Source: Myxococcaceae bacterium (GTDB taxonomy: Bacteria; Myxococcota_A; Polyangia; Polyangiales; Ga0077539). From it: DNA of 48,990 nt. Position 1 is the stretch's first letter; the number at the start of each line of letters is the position of its first letter. Both the position numbers and the translations under genes were made by a program. A model generated the notes under the pieces. The model was given only the letters and a program-made list of their open reading frames with translations. It had not been told where the DNA came from and made no database searches. Location: NCBI GenBank assembly GCA_004297725.1, contig SCUS01000027.1, positions 1 to 48,990 on the forward strand. The letters are read 5' to 3'. Below, in pieces: positions 21,491 to 30,007 of the stretch.

Positions 21491-22026
21491 TGCCGTCTCG
21501 CCAGCAGCAGCCGTGGGCGGCGGGGAAGCACAAGCCGAAGCCGGGCCAGAAGCGCAGGCCGACTGCGAGTGGCCGCGGCCTCGGCAAGATCGCGGGCCGG
21601 GCGAAGCGCGGGGCCCGGAAGGCGCTGCGGAAGCACCCGATGCTGGGTGTGCTGTTGCAGGTGCTGCTCGGCATCGTCGCCGTGGTGGCGCTCGTCCTGG
21701 GCGTGGTGCTGGAGTCGAGCCTCTACTACCTGGTGATGGCGATGGGCGGGCTCGGCACGCTGGCGATCCGCCGGGCCCAGCAGATGGAGCGCACGCGCCA
21801 GGGCGCGCAGCCCAAGGCCCGGCCAACGACCGGCGGACCGAAGACCCCACCGCCGACGAGCTCCGGCGCGAAGCCGGCCGCCGACGCGCCGCTGAAGTGC
21901 ACGGCCACGGGCCGCCCGCTCGATGGCGACGACCGGTGCGACTGCCACTCCCGGCACGTGCGGCAGCAGAAGAACGCGAACCGGATGCGGCTGCCACTGG
22001 GGCACCCGTACGGGAAGCCGAAGTAG
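21490..22026 (+). CDS. Basic membrane protein, last gene of plasmid-like operon
   Basis: 178 residues. Very basic N-terminus (KPKPGQKRRPTASGRGLGK), two hydrophobic segments (GVLLQVLLGIVAVVALVLGV and YYLVMAMGGLGTLAI), then a Pro-rich linker and a C-terminal CTATG...CDCH Cys/His motif. ATG overlaps the integrase stop (TGATG). No family recognised; transfer-related role inferred from context only. Confidence 0.65.
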   Translation: MPSRQQQPWAAGKHKPKPGQKRRPTASGRGLGKIAGRAKRGARKALRKHPMLGVLLQVLLGIVAVVALVLGVVLESSLYYLVMAMGGLGTLAIRRAQQMERTRQGAQPKARPTTGGPKTPPPTSSGAKPAADAPLKCTATGRPLDGDDRCDCHSRHVRQQKNANRMRLPLGHPYGKPK

Positions 22027-22032
22027 CCCGGA

Positions 22033-22085
22033 CACGACGAAGCAGCCCCCGCCCCGGGGAACCGGGAGCGGGGGCCGCTGTCGTG
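22033..22085. terminator. Bidirectional terminator between convergent operons
   Basis: CACGAC/GTCGTG outer arms enclose GCCCCCGCCCCGG and CCGGGAGCGGGGGC, giving a long stem. It separates the rightward plasmid-like operon (stop 22026) from the leftward lysis genes (stop 22099) and probably ends transcription from both. Confidence 0.7.
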
Positions 22086-22098
22086 CTTGGGGGGGCGG

Positions 22099-22428
22099 TC
22101 AGACGGACGTGACGCGGGACCCGTTCGGGATGGCGCCGACACCGAGCGCGGCCGCGGCGGCCAGCACCATCTGGATGATCTCGGCGGTGCTGATGCCACC
22201 CGACAGCGACGACGCCAGCACGACCGCTACCGCGGCGACCGCGGACACGATCAGCTTCGCGTAGTCGAAGCCGGGAATGTTGGCCGCCGAGTACACGGTG
22301 ACGACGCCGGCGGCGAGGATGACGACGTTGATCCATGCCGCGGCGTCGAGGGGCCCGGCGACGAGCGCGGGGACGATCGCGGCGAGCACGGTCATGACGA
22401 GCTGGACGATGGCCTTCGCGACGGTCAT
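22099..22428 (-). CDS. Holin-like membrane protein
   Basis: 109 residues with three to four hydrophobic segments (AIVQLVMTVLAAIVPALV; WINVVILAAGVVTVYSA; YAKLIVSAVAAVAVVLASSL; IIQMVLAAAAALGVGA) and short loops. Directly follows the amidase gene (ATGA overlap). Size, topology and position match actinophage holin candidates that permeabilise the membrane for the endolysin. Confidence 0.75.
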   Translation of the reverse strand: MTVAKAIVQLVMTVLAAIVPALVAGPLDAAAWINVVILAAGVVTVYSAANIPGFDYAKLIVSAVAAVAVVLASSLSGGISTAEIIQMVLAAAAALGVGAIPNGSRVTSV

Positions 22429-23303
22429 GCCGACGCTCCTGTCTGCGCCTGCGCGCTGATGGGGGTGACGACCTCGACGGGTCGCGGGTTGTCGCACAGC
22501 GCGTGGCTGCGCTTGTCCAGCTCGTGCCAGGTGGCGGCGCCGACGTCGAGCACGACGGCCCCGTTCTTGATCGCGGCCAGCGCGGACGCGGTCTCCGCGC
22601 CCCCGCCGAGACCGACGAACATCGACCCGGTGAGCACGGCGATGATCGGCGCCTTGCTCGGGTCGGGCTGGTACCTGATGAACATCGCCTCGTCCTCCGT
22701 CGGTTGTGGTGCGGGGACCGGCGCGAGCGGCGCCGGGGTGCTGGTCCACCGCGCGACGTCGGCGCGGAAGCTGTTCATGTCCCAGAACGCGGGGTCGACC
22801 TTCCGGGTCGGGGCCCATTCGCGGTGCCCGATGGCCCGGTACGAGCCGAGCCCGAGGTGGCGCAGCAGCGCGGCCACGCCGCGCGGGTAGGACTCGCGCT
22901 GCTGCGAGGTCCAGTCGTCGCGGGTGCCGACGGACTCGGCCTCGATCCCGATGAGGTGGGCGTTGCCGTTGTCGCGGCCGCACCAGGCGGCGAACCCGGT
23001 CCCGGCGTGCCAGGCCTGCCCGTTCGCGACGACGACCCAGGTGCCGTCACGGGCCAGCCCGAGGTTGCACAGCGGCCCGTCGAGCCCGGGGCGGCCGTTG
23101 GTGACGATCCCGAGCGACGGGTAGCCGGGCACGACGAAGTCGGCGAGCCGGCCGTCACCGGTGGCGGCCCCGGCGGTGTGGTGCATGAGGACGCCGAGGA
23201 TCTCGCCCATGGCGCCGTGGCCGCGGGTGCGCCAGTTCGGCACCTCCCGGACGGGCAGGCCTTCGTCGCGCAGCACGTCGGGCATGAACAGCAGGTCGGC
23301 CAT
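22425..23303 (-). CDS. Endolysin: N-acetylmuramoyl-L-alanine amidase
   Basis: 292 residues. Amidase_2 fold: zinc-binding His in LMHHTAGAATG (41/42), catalytic Glu region GIEAESVG (121-123), second His H160 in AIGHREWAP and D170 in RKVDPAFWD. The domain spans about 20-185. A Pro-rich linker precedes a C-terminal domain of about 85 residues, possibly for wall binding. Cuts the bond between muramic acid and the stem peptide. ATG overlaps the preceding stop. Confidence 0.92.
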   Translation of the reverse strand: MADLLFMPDVLRDEGLPVREVPNWRTRGHGAMGEILGVLMHHTAGAATGDGRLADFVVPGYPSLGIVTNGRPGLDGPLCNLGLARDGTWVVVANGQAWHAGTGFAAWCGRDNGNAHLIGIEAESVGTRDDWTSQQRESYPRGVAALLRHLGLGSYRAIGHREWAPTRKVDPAFWDMNSFRADVARWTSTPAPLAPVPAPQPTEDEAMFIRYQPDPSKAPIIAVLTGSMFVGLGGGAETASALAAIKNGAVVLDVGAATWHELDKRSHALCDNPRPVEVVTPISAQAQTGASA

Positions 23304-23500
23304 CACTCGATCCCGTCGTCGTCGGTGAGCTGGTGCGGTGGCCGGTCCTCGCACGGCCCGGCGAGGTACGCGGGCACGTGCATCCACCGGGCGGCCGGGG
23401 CCTGCTCGATCCGGGTCAGGGCGGGCAGCTCACCGGCCGGGACGTCGACGTCCAGGAGCGTCTCGGCGAGCGTCCGATCGAACAGCGGGGTGTCGGTCAC
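23303..23500 (-). CDS. Hypothetical small protein
   Basis: 65 residues, GTG with AGGAG at ideal spacing (7). Includes LFDRTLAETLLDVDVPAGELPAL and a C-terminal acidic end. Its start lies 71 bases inside the preceding coiled-coil gene. Function unknown. Confidence 0.6.
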   Translation of the reverse strand: MTDTPLFDRTLAETLLDVDVPAGELPALTRIEQAPAARWMHVPAYLAGPCEDRPPHQLTDDDGIE

Positions 23501-23681
23501 GGTCGTGCTCCTGTCGTCGCTGAGCGGGGATCCGCGGGATCGGGCCGGTGTGGGAGTCGCGCTCGACGCGGGCGATGCGTAGCTGGAGGCGGAGGCTGCG
23601 CTCGACGGCGAACTGCTCCTCGAGCTGCTCCCGGAGCCGGGCGTTCTCCTTGGTCAGCCGCACCCAGTCGCGGAGGTTCAT
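23430..23681 (-). CDS. Small coiled-coil protein
   Basis: 83 residues. Residues 5-45 form a coiled coil (LTKENARLREQLEEQFAVER and following). ATG overlaps the upstream stop (ATGA). The last 35 residues are charged and overlap the next gene by 71 bases, longer than usual here; the true end could be earlier if there is a sequence error. Resembles small spanin-region or tail-associated coils; function unknown. Confidence 0.55.
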   Translation of the reverse strand: MNLRDWVRLTKENARLREQLEEQFAVERSLRLQLRIARVERDSHTGPIPRIPAQRRQEHDRDRHPAVRSDARRDAPGRRRPGR

Positions 23682-23896
23682 CGCCGCGGGTTCCCGAGCC
23701 GGTGGTTCTGCGAGGTCTCCCGCTCGTGGGCGACGAGCCTTCTCCGCCATTCCCACCACTCCGAGAAGCGGCGCATAACCCCGGCATTCGCGTCCCGGAA
23801 CCGGACGCATCGGCACCACACGATCTGGCACGACGGGGTGACGCTCCAGGTGACGGCGTGGGCCTTCTCGGTGTGGTCGCAGCGGCACGTCGCCAT
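23678..23896 (-). CDS. Hypothetical Cys-rich small protein
   Basis: 72 residues, ATG preceded by GAGGA. CRCDHTEKAH, CQIVWCRC and an aromatic/Arg-rich second half (RRFSEWWEWRRRL). Probable metal binding; the Cys/His pattern recurs in actinophage proteins near lysis genes. Confidence 0.6.
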   Translation of the reverse strand: MATCRCDHTEKAHAVTWSVTPSCQIVWCRCVRFRDANAGVMRRFSEWWEWRRRLVAHERETSQNHRLGNPRR

Positions 23897-23908
23897 CGGG
23901 TCCTCGTC

Positions 23909-24559
23909 TCAGGTCGGGAAGAACAACCTCATCGACGCCGGTGTCGCCGACGTCGTGCACGTGTAGGTGGCCGCGTCGTCCGGCGACCCGGCATCCCGCG
24001 TGCACGTCTGCGTCCGGCCCTGCCCGTCGACGAACGAGAACCCCGCAGGTGGCTGACCGGCCGCACCCGGGGCACCCGCAGCGCCCGGAGCCCCGTCAGC
24101 GCCGTCCTGGCCGTCCTGCCCTGCCGGGCCCGCGGCGCCGTCCTCGCCCGGCTGCCCCGCAGCACCCGGGACACCCACACACTGCGACGCCGTGAAGAAG
24201 CACGGCGGCGTCACGCCAGCAGGTCCCTGCGGACCCGTCTGCCCCGTCGCACCCGTAGCGCCCGGAGGCCCGGGCGCGCCCGGTGGTGGGTCGGCCTGCA
24301 CCTGCGCCGCCTTCAGGCACGCCGCCGCGTACTGCGCCGGGATCGTGCCCGTCCGGCACGCGTTGTCCAGCAGCCCCGACAGGTCCACCGCCGTGCCCGC
24401 CGCCGCGTCACGCTGCTGCGTCACCACCGGCAGAGCATCCGTCGCGGTCGCCGCCTGGGTGCGCACATAGAAGCCCACCGCGACCGTGGCCGCGGCGAGG
24501 ACGACCAGCGCAGCGATCGCCCACCGCGGCACCGTCGGCCGCTGGTCACGGAGCGCCAT
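23909..24559 (-). CDS. Membrane-anchored collagen-like protein
   Basis: 216 residues. A single N-terminal transmembrane helix (about 13-32), a short helical stalk with Cys68 and Cys81, then Gly-x-y triplets at residues 94-115 (7 triplets) and 129-168 (13 triplets), split by a Cys-containing loop (about 116-128). A C-terminal part of about 45 residues has two more Cys. Collagen-like triplets form trimers in phage fibres. An uncleaved N-terminal anchor instead suggests a cell-surface protein, possibly lysogeny- or lysis-related. ATG with GAGGGG upstream. Confidence 0.75.
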   Translation of the reverse strand: MALRDQRPTVPRWAIAALVVLAAATVAVGFYVRTQAATATDALPVVTQQRDAAAGTAVDLSGLLDNACRTGTIPAQYAAACLKAAQVQADPPPGAPGPPGATGATGQTGPQGPAGVTPPCFFTASQCVGVPGAAGQPGEDGAAGPAGQDGQDGADGAPGAAGAPGAAGQPPAGFSFVDGQGRTQTCTRDAGSPDDAATYTCTTSATPASMRLFFPT

Positions 24560-24863
24560 GTCGCCCCCTCTCCTCGACCGCGGGCTGCGGGGTCGGGGGA
24601 AGAACTGCCGGCGGATCGTTGTCCTCGTCGCCGCCGTCGAGGGAACGGGGCCGGGGCCGCGGGACTTCACCGATGTCGGCGAGGTCCTGCTCGAGCTGGA
24701 AGATGTGGCGCAGGGCGTCGAGGTGGGCGCGCTGGAGCCTGCGGTGCTCACGCCGGTCCACCGCCACCCTGCGGCCTCGGGTCGCGACGAGCGTGCCGAC
24801 CGCTCCCAGGAGCAGGACCAGCCCGGAGAACACGGCGTTGACCAGCTGCGGGTCGAGCGTCAC
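24546..24863 (-). CDS. Holin/spanin-region membrane protein
   Basis: 105 residues: one N-terminal transmembrane helix ([20 protein letters not shown]), then a charged helical cytoplasmic part ([20 protein letters not shown]) and an acidic tail. GTG preceded by GGAGGGGGG. Overlaps the previous gene by 116 bases. Layout resembles small phage proteins beside holins; possible antiholin or inner-membrane spanin. Confidence 0.6.
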   Translation of the reverse strand: MTLDPQLVNAVFSGLVLLLGAVGTLVATRGRRVAVDRREHRRLQRAHLDALRHIFQLEQDLADIGEVPRPRPRSLDGGDEDNDPPAVLPPTPQPAVEERGRHGAP

Positions 24864-25155
24864 CGCCGGAGCCCCCCTCCGTCGTGAGAGCCCTTCGGGC
24901 CTTGAGCAGGTACGCGGCCGTCGACACGACCGCGGCCACTGTGGTTGCGGCGAGCGCCGGCACCGGCCACGTCATCGGGTTCCCCAGGGCGCCGAGCTGC
25001 CCACCGATGGTGACCGCGCTGTAACCGGCGAGGGTGACGAACCGGGCCCGCTGGTCCCAGGCCGGGGCGAACACCGCGCACGCCGCGCAGGCGGGGGCGA
25101 GCAGCAGCGCCAGTGCGACGTCGAGCCAGCGCAGCGCGTCGGCGATGGCCGTCAT
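24748..25155 (-). CDS. Multi-helix membrane protein (holin candidate)
   Basis: 135 residues. Three hydrophobic segments in the first 100 residues ([57 protein letters not shown]); ATG with GGAGG upstream. After [10 protein letters not shown] the frame runs on for 37 low-complexity residues across the start of the next gene. A -1 slip at the six-G run would end it four residues later. Resembles actinophage putative holins. Confidence 0.62.
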   Translation of the reverse strand: MTAIADALRWLDVALALLLAPACAACAVFAPAWDQRARFVTLAGYSAVTIGGQLGALGNPMTWPVPALAATTVAAVVSTAAYLLKARRALTTEGGSGGDARPAAGQRRVLRAGPAPGSGRHARRDPRPQGGGGPA

Positions 25156-25177
25156 GGTGTCCTCCTGGAGGTGACGC

Positions 25178-25498
25178 TCACGCCTCGCCGGGGGCGTCCT
25201 GCGCGGGCTGCCAGCGCTGGTAGTGCCCGTCTGCGCGGTCGACGACATGACGATCGTCGACGGCCATCACGAAGTCCCCGAGCTGCGCGAGCTGGTCGGT
25301 GTCGAGCCCACCGACGGCGACGGCCTGGTTGCCGGTGATCGGGTCGAGCACGCGGACCCCGCCGCACCACGCCGCGCACGCATCCCAGGTGGACGGCTGC
25401 ACCTGGAAGCCCTCCACGACCGTCGACGTGTCGACGTCCAGGCCGTCACCGTCGTCGTCCGGGCGCGCAGGATGGAACCGCTTCGGCCACTCAGGCAT
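25178..25498 (-). CDS. Hypothetical protein downstream of tail tip gene
   Basis: 106 residues, ATG overlapping the upstream stop by 8 bases. Beta-like centre (VVEGFQVQPSTWDACAAWCG, VRVLDPITGNQAVAVG) followed by LAQLGDFVMAVDDRHVVDR. Similar small proteins follow minor tail genes in actinophages. Function unknown. Confidence 0.6.
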   Translation of the reverse strand: MPEWPKRFHPARPDDDGDGLDVDTSTVVEGFQVQPSTWDACAAWCGGVRVLDPITGNQAVAVGGLDTDQLAQLGDFVMAVDDRHVVDRADGHYQRWQPAQDAPGEA

Positions 25499-25712
25499 CG
25501 CCGGGGCCCGTCGCTCCGGGGGCCTTCTGCTGCTCGAGCTCGGCGATGCGGGCGTGCGCGGCCTGCAGCTGCGTCGCGAGCTTCCGCGACAGTGCCCGGG
25601 CCTGGGCTTCACCCCACTTCGCGCGGCCCAGCTCATCCATCTCGGCGTGCACCTCGTCGAGGCTCACGCCCACCTCGTCGACGGCGGGGACGGGGGCTGG
25701 CTGGTCAGGCAT
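25491..25712 (-). CDS. Small coiled-coil hypothetical protein
   Basis: 73 residues, ATG with AAGGAG upstream. Helical LDEVHAEMDELGRAKWGEAQ and AAHARIAELEQQKAPG. Last gene before the tip protein stop at 25726 (13-base gap). Function unknown. Confidence 0.6.
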   Translation of the reverse strand: MPDQPAPVPAVDEVGVSLDEVHAEMDELGRAKWGEAQARALSRKLATQLQAAHARIAELEQQKAPGATGPGDA

Positions 25713-25725
25713 GGGTCTCCTTCGT

Positions 25726-28700
25726 TCAGGCCGCGAGCGGCGGCGAGTAGAGGGCTTGGCCGATGACGGTCGCGGTGACGTTCGTCAGCCCGGCCAGTGC
25801 GCCCGCGGCCGCGGATCGCACCGGTGAGTTGGAGATGTTGCGGAACACCACCGTGGCACCGGTGTCAGTGACCGATCCGGGCTTGAGCCATGCCGTCACC
25901 CGGCCTGCGCCGAGCAGGCCGGCGTTGAGGAACACCAGCGCGTCCTCGGGTGGGGCAAGCGGTGACGACTCCCACGTGCACGGCACCTCAATGGTGGCGC
26001 CGGGCCCGATCGTGGTGCCGCTGGGGACGACGCACGTCGCGGTGGTGGAGGTGATGCGGCGGGTCAGGAGCTGGTTCACCACGGCCCACAGCACGCCGAT
26101 CATGGAGCCGACGTCGACACTCTTCTCCAGCGCGGTGGAGTCGACGTTCGGGGTTTCCCGGACCAGTACGGCGGGTAGGGCTTCGGCCATGGGGCCGAAC
26201 CGGATGGGCGCGGCCTCGCCGTAGACGTTGACGTCGGTGATGTAACGCCACGCCTTCGACGGCGCCGACTGGATCATCGCGATCGGGTCGAACAGGGTGC
26301 GGACTTCCTCGATGTCGGTCTTCGACTCCTGCGACGAGGTGTTGGTCAGGATGCCCTTGAGCTGCGTGTAGGTCGTGGAGGCGTTGTTGACGACCTGGAC
26401 GACGCCGCCGGCGCCGGGGTCGAACCGGAACCCGCACGACGAGCCGGGCGACATCCATGTCGGCTGGCCCGAGTAGTTGCTGTAGCGCAGCCTCGTCGAC
26501 GCGATCGGCGTCCCGGAGCTGTTGGTCTCCATGAGGTCGTAGAAGCGCTCACCCGACGAGTCGACCGGGGTGTAGCGGCCGTCGAGGTAGGTGTAGTGGT
26601 TCGTCGCGGAGATCTGCACCTTGCGGTCCTGGACGAGGACCTCGGCCAGCAGGTTCCCGAGGTCGGTCTCGGCGGAGAAGTTGATCCCCACGCCGGAGGA
26701 GTCGACGTTCACGCGCCCGGAGTAGCCGGAGCTGTCCAGCGGCCCGCGCATCGCGATGCCGGTGCCGAGGTTCCACAGCCGCGAGTAGGCGGACCCGGCC
26801 GTCGGGTAGAGCAGCAGGTCCCCGGCGACCGTCATGACCCAGCGCTTCCCGCTGAGCGCGGACTGGAGCTGACCGGTGATCAATGCCGATCCAGATGCGC
26901 CTTGCAGGTCGATCGTCTTGGTGCCCGCCGAGTTGTAGAACCGGATCCCGGCCGGGTCGCCCTCCCACCTCAGCCCAGAAGAGGCGGTCCGGATGATCCC
27001 CGACAGGGTGACGGTCGCGACGAGCGTGCCGGTGGTGACGAGCCCTGCCTGGATCTCCTCGACCTTCGCCGAGTTCACTGCCAGGTTATCGATCTTCGCT
27101 CGGATGACCTCGAGGTCGATGATCTGGGAACGGCCGATCGCGTTCGGGCCGATGTCGATCTGGACGAGCGTCTCGGCCTGGACGGGCCCGGCCACCGCGG
27201 AGAGCGCTGATGGGTTGCCGGCACGGTCGTAGGAGCGCAGGGCGGCGTAGTAGCCGATGCCGACCGGGAGGTCGCTGACGTTCCATGTGCCGCCGGCGAT
27301 GCCGAGGTTCGCGACGTGCTGTGCCCCGGTCGCTGCGGGGTCGAACGCGACTGGATTGGTGAGCGTGGACGGCACGGTGATCGTGGCCGAGCGGGACACC
27401 CAGACCTCGAAGCCGTCGATGTCCAGCGGCATGACCTCGCCGGCGGAGCCGCGGCCGTTGCTGGTGATGTCGACGGTGCGGAACCAGATGTTCAGCGTCG
27501 GGGTGGCCGGCACCGGAGGTGGCGTGTTGTCGATCGCCGTGGTGAAGTCGAGCCGCGAGCTCCACGGCCCCTGGTTGCCGTTGCTGTCGAACGCCGCCAC
27601 CCGGAGCCCGACGTCGGATCCTGCGCCGACGCCGCCGAACGTGAACGACGTCGCCGTGATCCCGTTGCTCGGGGTGGGCTCGTAGTAGTAGAGCGTCGGC
27701 GCGGGCGACCCGGTGAGCGGCGGGCCGACCTGCCCGAGCCCGAGGTAGGCGTACTGCACCTTGTAGCCGGCCAGGTCGCCGATCGCGGAGCCGTCGGTGT
27801 TCGTGGTGACCGCCGACCAGCCGAACGTGACCGAGGCGTAGGTCTCGCCGGCGGCGTCGTCCTGGTAGGCGATGGAGCTGGCCGTCAGCCCGGTCGGCGC
27901 GGCCGGGGCGAGGGTGTCGGCGTCCCCGCCCGGCGTGGCCGTCGAGGTGCCGACCACGGCGCCGCCATCGGCGAGGGCGGCGAGCTTCTGGTAGAGCGCG
28001 ACGAGCGGGTCGGTGACGAGGTCGTTCAGGGCGACGACCGCGGTGGGCGCCTTCCCCTGCTCGAACGTGATCACGTACTGGCTGATGCGGCGCCGCACGA
28101 ACTGCTGGCCGACGACGCAGAACGCCCAGTCCCCGACCTCGAAGTCCAGCCGGGGGGCCGGGTTCGAGCCGCCGAGGGCGACCGCGTACTCGTAGGCGGC
28201 GACGCCGATCTTCTTGATCGCCATCGTGGCCTGCGCCGCGGCATCCACCCCGGACTGGGTGGCGATGTTACCGGCGTCCGACGCGACCTCGACGCGACGG
28301 CCGCGGTTCGCCAGCGCGGTCGCGTCCGAGGCCTGCCCGTAGTAGCCCTCCGCGCCCTTCACGAGCACCGCGGTGCCCGAGTCGGGGGTGCGCGCCGACT
28401 CGCGGTGCGACGCGGTGCCGAGGTTCGCGGCCTGAGCGAACCGCAGCGGTGTCCCGCCGGTGGTGCGGTCGGTGCCGCGGGTGCCGTAGTTCCACGCCCG
28501 CAGCACCCGCCCGGCCGACAGCTCGAACTCGGCGACCTGGAGGTCTTCGAGCTTCGACGCGATGGCCTGGATGGACGTGCCAGGGGTGAACGACAGGTTG
28601 GTCAGCGACGTCGCCCACGCCACCCCGGCCGAGTCGACCGACGTGGTGAAGTCCCACGTGACGCCGGAGAGCGCGCCACGGGTCTGCGCCTGCTGCGCAG

Positions 28701-29121
28701 CGGTGATCAGCACGGTGCCCGGCGACACCGCCGAGAACGTCAGCTCCTTCTTGTCGTTGTACCCCGCCCCCGTGCCCGGGTAGACGAGCGCCTCGGACAA
28801 GAGCTGCTCGAGGAAGCTCCCGGAGAACGTCCACTTCTTCCCGCGGCCGAGGTCGTCACCGGCCTTCTGCTGCAGGAACCCACGGAACCGGCCCGTCGCC
28901 GAGCCGGAGACGTGGATCTCGACCTCGACGTCCTTGTTCAGCGCGGCGTCGATCCCGGCGGCGAGCGTGCTGTAGCCGGGCGCGCCGGCGGCCATCTCGA
29001 CGGTGATCGCACCGGCTTCGTTGCGGACCGGGGACAGCTCGATCTTCGACCAGCCGTCGATGGGCGAAAGGGCGCCGGTGGTCTTGTCGACGGCGTAGAG
29101 CCGCGGGATCAGCGTGGTCAC
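25726..29121 (-). CDS. Tail tip / minor tail protein with Fn3-like and S74 chaperone regions
   Basis: 1131 residues. Residues 1-390 resemble a siphophage tip (gp27-like) hub (DKTTGALSPIDGWSKIELSP, EVEIHVSGSATGRFRGFLQQ). About 410-650 contains two Fn3-like beta repeats (APTGLTASSIAYQ, PATPTLNIWFRTVDI). From about 680-925 is a collar/stalk (IKDLEV-like, beta repeats). At 929 begins the S74 intramolecular chaperone signature S-S-x3-K-T-D-I, continuing to AVVNQLL near 1018. Unusually about 108 more residues follow. S74 domains trimerise a fibre then cut themselves off. GTG start. Confidence 0.85.
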   Translation of the reverse strand: MTTLIPRLYAVDKTTGALSPIDGWSKIELSPVRNEAGAITVEMAAGAPGYSTLAAGIDAALNKDVEVEIHVSGSATGRFRGFLQQKAGDDLGRGKKWTFSGSFLEQLLSEALVYPGTGAGYNDKKELTFSAVSPGTVLITAAQQAQTRGALSGVTWDFTTSVDSAGVAWATSLTNLSFTPGTSIQAIASKLEDLQVAEFELSAGRVLRAWNYGTRGTDRTTGGTPLRFAQAANLGTASHRESARTPDSGTAVLVKGAEGYYGQASDATALANRGRRVEVASDAGNIATQSGVDAAAQATMAIKKIGVAAYEYAVALGGSNPAPRLDFEVGDWAFCVVGQQFVRRRISQYVITFEQGKAPTAVVALNDLVTDPLVALYQKLAALADGGAVVGTSTATPGGDADTLAPAAPTGLTASSIAYQDDAAGETYASVTFGWSAVTTNTDGSAIGDLAGYKVQYAYLGLGQVGPPLTGSPAPTLYYYEPTPSNGITATSFTFGGVGAGSDVGLRVAAFDSNGNQGPWSSRLDFTTAIDNTPPPVPATPTLNIWFRTVDITSNGRGSAGEVMPLDIDGFEVWVSRSATITVPSTLTNPVAFDPAATGAQHVANLGIAGGTWNVSDLPVGIGYYAALRSYDRAGNPSALSAVAGPVQAETLVQIDIGPNAIGRSQIIDLEVIRAKIDNLAVNSAKVEEIQAGLVTTGTLVATVTLSGIIRTASSGLRWEGDPAGIRFYNSAGTKTIDLQGASGSALITGQLQSALSGKRWVMTVAGDLLLYPTAGSAYSRLWNLGTGIAMRGPLDSSGYSGRVNVDSSGVGINFSAETDLGNLLAEVLVQDRKVQISATNHYTYLDGRYTPVDSSGERFYDLMETNSSGTPIASTRLRYSNYSGQPTWMSPGSSCGFRFDPGAGGVVQVVNNASTTYTQLKGILTNTSSQESKTDIEEVRTLFDPIAMIQSAPSKAWRYITDVNVYGEAAPIRFGPMAEALPAVLVRETPNVDSTALEKSVDVGSMIGVLWAVVNQLLTRRITSTTATCVVPSGTTIGPGATIEVPCTWESSPLAPPEDALVFLNAGLLGAGRVTAWLKPGSVTDTGATVVFRNISNSPVRSAAAGALAGLTNVTATVIGQALYSPPLAA

Positions 29122-29131
29122 GGTGCCCCCG

Positions 29132-30007
29132 TCAGCTCGTCCGGAACTTGCGCTTGCCGGCCACCTGGACCTGCACGCTGCCGCCGGTGGTGGTGATCAC
29201 GGCGCTCTGGCTGGCGTCGCTGGGGTCGACCTCGAAGTAGCGCCGCGACCCGACGACGACGTGCGTGGAGTAGCCCGGCGTCCACGCGCTTCCGGCGCCC
29301 TCGGTGATGAGGCCGGTGTCGGAGTCGGCGAGGACCTGGCGCCCGGCGGCGATCACGGCGGCCCACTGGAAGGACCGCGAGTTGAGCGTGATCTTCGGGT
29401 TGTTCGCCGCAGCCCCCGACGTGCCGGACCACCGCACTGAGCACGAGCACGGCGCCGTCGCGGTGGCGAAGCCGGACAGGTCCAGCGTTCCGCCGCTGTC
29501 CACCGTGACGAGCCCGGTGTCGACGGTGGTGCCGTCCTCCCAGAACCCGGACGGGATGAGCAGGTCCGCCTTGAATCGGCCGAACCACGCCGACGCCGGC
29601 TCCCGGGACGGCGGGATCGAGCCGAGCAGCCGCGCCACCGCGGTGCGCGTCGTGCCGTCCGGGCGCGGGTGCGCGACGGTCAGGGTGCGCCGGTGGAAGC
29701 GGCGCACCATCTCGTCCCAGCGGGAGAAGTACTGCGCGGCCGCGGAGCTCCCGCCTGGCACCAGCCCTGTGGTGGGGTCGACACCGAGCAGGCTCATGGT
29801 GAAGCTGATCGAGCCGGGGCCTTCCGCCCGACGCGGCGAGGCTGGGTCGGCGTAGGGGTCGAACACGCCGTCCATGCCGTCGATCTCGACGTCGTCCCCG
29901 ACGGTGCCCGGGGTGGTCTGAAGGTTCTCGGCCACCTCGATGCGGGTGGCCAGGTTGTTCAGGACGAACCCGTTGAGCAGGTAGGGGTCGGCGAGCGGAC
30001 TGGTCAC
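29132..30007 (-). CDS. Distal tail protein (minor tail)
   Basis: 291 residues; begins LADPYLLNGFVLNNLATRIE and contains GDDVEIDGMDGVFDPYADPA, TLTVAHPRP and VTVDSGGTLDLSG, typical of Dit-like minor tail proteins that join tube and tip. Position immediately after the tape measure gene agrees. GTG overlaps the tape measure stop. Confidence 0.82.
   Translation of the reverse strand: MTSPLADPYLLNGFVLNNLATRIEVAENLQTTPGTVGDDVEIDGMDGVFDPYADPASPRRAEGPGSISFTMSLLGVDPTTGLVPGGSSAAAQYFSRWDEMVRRFHRRTLTVAHPRPDGTTRTAVARLLGSIPPSREPASAWFGRFKADLLIPSGFWEDGTTVDTGLVTVDSGGTLDLSGFATATAPCSCSVRWSGTSGAAANNPKITLNSRSFQWAAVIAAGRQVLADSDTGLITEGAGSAWTPGYSTHVVVGSRRYFEVDPSDASQSAVITTTGGSVQVQVAGKRKFRTS

Noticed and set aside
23497..23787. 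Alternative frame ending exactly at the 23500 gene start
   Set aside because: The matching stop comes free with any GTGA start; the other frame gives a clean coiled coil and is coupled to the upstream gene.
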